Shown piece after piece: positions 63,317-64,000 of a stretch of DNA of 64,000 nt (position 1 is the first letter of the stretch; each line of letters opens with the position of its first letter). Made by a program: the position numbers and the translations under genes. The DNA is taken from NCBI RefSeq assembly GCF_030824335.1, contig NZ_JAVBXX010000019.1:1-64000 (forward strand), in the 5' to 3' direction. The notes below the pieces were generated by a model. It saw nothing but the letters and a program-made list of their open reading frames with translations. It was not told where the DNA came from and ran no database searches. The stretch comes from Azonexus sp. GTDB lineage: Bacteria; Pseudomonadota; Gammaproteobacteria; Burkholderiales; Rhodocyclaceae.

Positions 63317-64000
63317 TCAGAAGCCGAGGCTATCGAGCAGGTCATCCACCTGCTCCTGATTAACCACAATATCGGTACGACCTTCCGCATTGACGACAGG
63401 CCCATTCATCAGACTGGTTACCTCGTCAGTCCGCTTGGCCTCCGGCAATACCTCGATCAATAGACCCATCAAACCACTTTCAAGCTCCTGCGCCAAAGTG
63501 ACAATTTTCTTGATGACTTGCCCAGTTAGATCCTGGAAATCCTGAGCCATCATGATTTCAGTCAACTGCGCATGTGTCGCTGCAGTTTTTTCCGGCAACT
63601 GCTGACGCAGAAACTGCCGGGTTTCAATAGCCAACTGTCTGAATTCATCCGGCCCAAGCTGATTTGCAAAAACCTTGTCCCACGTCTCACCAAGCTGGCG
63701 AGATCGAGCCTCGACATCCTCGACCAAAGGGCCTGCAATATCGGTTGCATTGAGTACCCGGCAGGCCGCCTGCTCGGTTAGGTTGGCGATATATGCCAAC
63801 CTATCTTTGGCATCCGGCAAGGCCGAAACAGCCTTCTCCAACACCTTGTCATAACCAAGCATCCCCAAGGTGTCGTGCAAGGCGCGTGCCATGTGACCAA
63901 TGCGATTAAAAACAACCTCTTGCTGCGTCCAGTTTTCATCCTCAACAACCGGAACTCGTTCGCTTACATCGGAGGTCACGACGGCACTAGTGGCAGCCAC
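63317..64000 (-). CDS. cheZ: CheY-P phosphatase CheZ (5' end may be cut)
   Basis: At least 227 residues, running to the window edge. The frame is open to base 64000, where a GTG codon could be a start or an internal valine. Long helices (FNRIGHMARALHDTLGMLGY), the catalytic segment AQDFQDLTGQVIKKIV with its glutamine, and the C-terminal CheY-binding VDDLLDSLGF identify CheZ. It removes the phosphate from CheY-P. It is 12 bases before cheA. Confidence 0.93.
   Translation of the reverse strand: MAATSAVVTSDVSERVPVVEDENWTQQEVVFNRIGHMARALHDTLGMLGYDKVLEKAVSALPDAKDRLAYIANLTEQAACRVLNATDIAGPLVEDVEARSRQLGETWDKVFANQLGPDEFRQLAIETRQFLRQQLPEKTAATHAQLTEIMMAQDFQDLTGQVIKKIVTLAQELESGLMGLLIEVLPEAKRTDEVTSLMNGPVVNAEGRTDIVVNQEQVDDLLDSLGF

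Overview
The window looks like a chromosomal segment of a Betaproteobacterium, most likely of the Rhodocyclales type. The grounds are the gene families and their order: a MotC/MotD stator pair between flgMN and fliA-flhG-flhF-flhA-flhB, a soluble FleS/FleR two-component pair with sigma-54 promoters, CheZ beside CheA, a FliK-like/FlhB-C-like pair after fliDST, and an rRNA leader typical of that class. The assignment is inference; no 16S sequence lies inside the window.

Left end (1-1950): the window starts in the leader of an rRNA operon that runs leftward off the edge (boxA, promoter and AT-rich UP region visible). It is followed by an initiator tRNA-fMet with a near-consensus promoter, an orphan ParA-like ATPase, and an IclR-type regulator whose 3' end overlaps an antisense, somewhat degenerate tRNA-Thr(TGT).

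Glycan island (1956-20734, all + strand): after a GGDEF diguanylate cyclase come rfbF, rfbG and rfbH (CDP-glucose to CDP-3,6-dideoxy-4-ketohexose chemistry), an RmlC-like epimerase and an SDR reductase. Together these resemble a CDP-ascarylose pathway without its E3 reductase. Next are an FkbM methyltransferase, three tandem radical SAM/SPASM paralogues, a stand-alone and apparently frameshifted SPASM domain, a B12-binding-type radical SAM enzyme, an atypical Nudix hydrolase, a GT-B glycosyltransferase and a 1236-residue glycosyltransferase with four modules. The island ends against the sigma-28 promoter of fliC, so flagellin glycosylation is the leading hypothesis. This radical-SAM-rich island is the least explained part of the window.

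Flagellar regulon (20743-64000): fliC (an unusually small flagellin), flaG, fliD, fliS, fliT, a FliK-like gene, a FlhB C-domain paralogue, ycgR and a small membrane protein run rightward. fliE, fleR and fleS run leftward. fliF-G-H-I-J-K-L-M-N-O-P-Q-R run rightward. flgB-C-D-E-F-G-H-I-J-K-L plus a translationally coupled lipoprotein gene run leftward, with flgA, flgM and flgN divergent. motC, motD, fliA, flhG, flhF, flhA and flhB run leftward, followed upstream by cheZ-cheA with its own terminator. Sigma-54 -24/-12 elements precede fliE, fliK and flgB, and sigma-28 elements precede fliC, flgM and possibly flgK. That fits a FleQ/FleR to FliA hierarchy with FlgM as anti-sigma factor.

No insertion sequence, integrase, CRISPR array or prophage was seen. 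Small repeats of note are an 18-bp repeat in fliK, a 9-bp repeat carrying Shine-Dalgarno-like cores before flgJ, G8 homopolymers in the large glycosyltransferase and in flgJ, and 10-bp inverted repeats of identical geometry over the fliC and flgB promoters.
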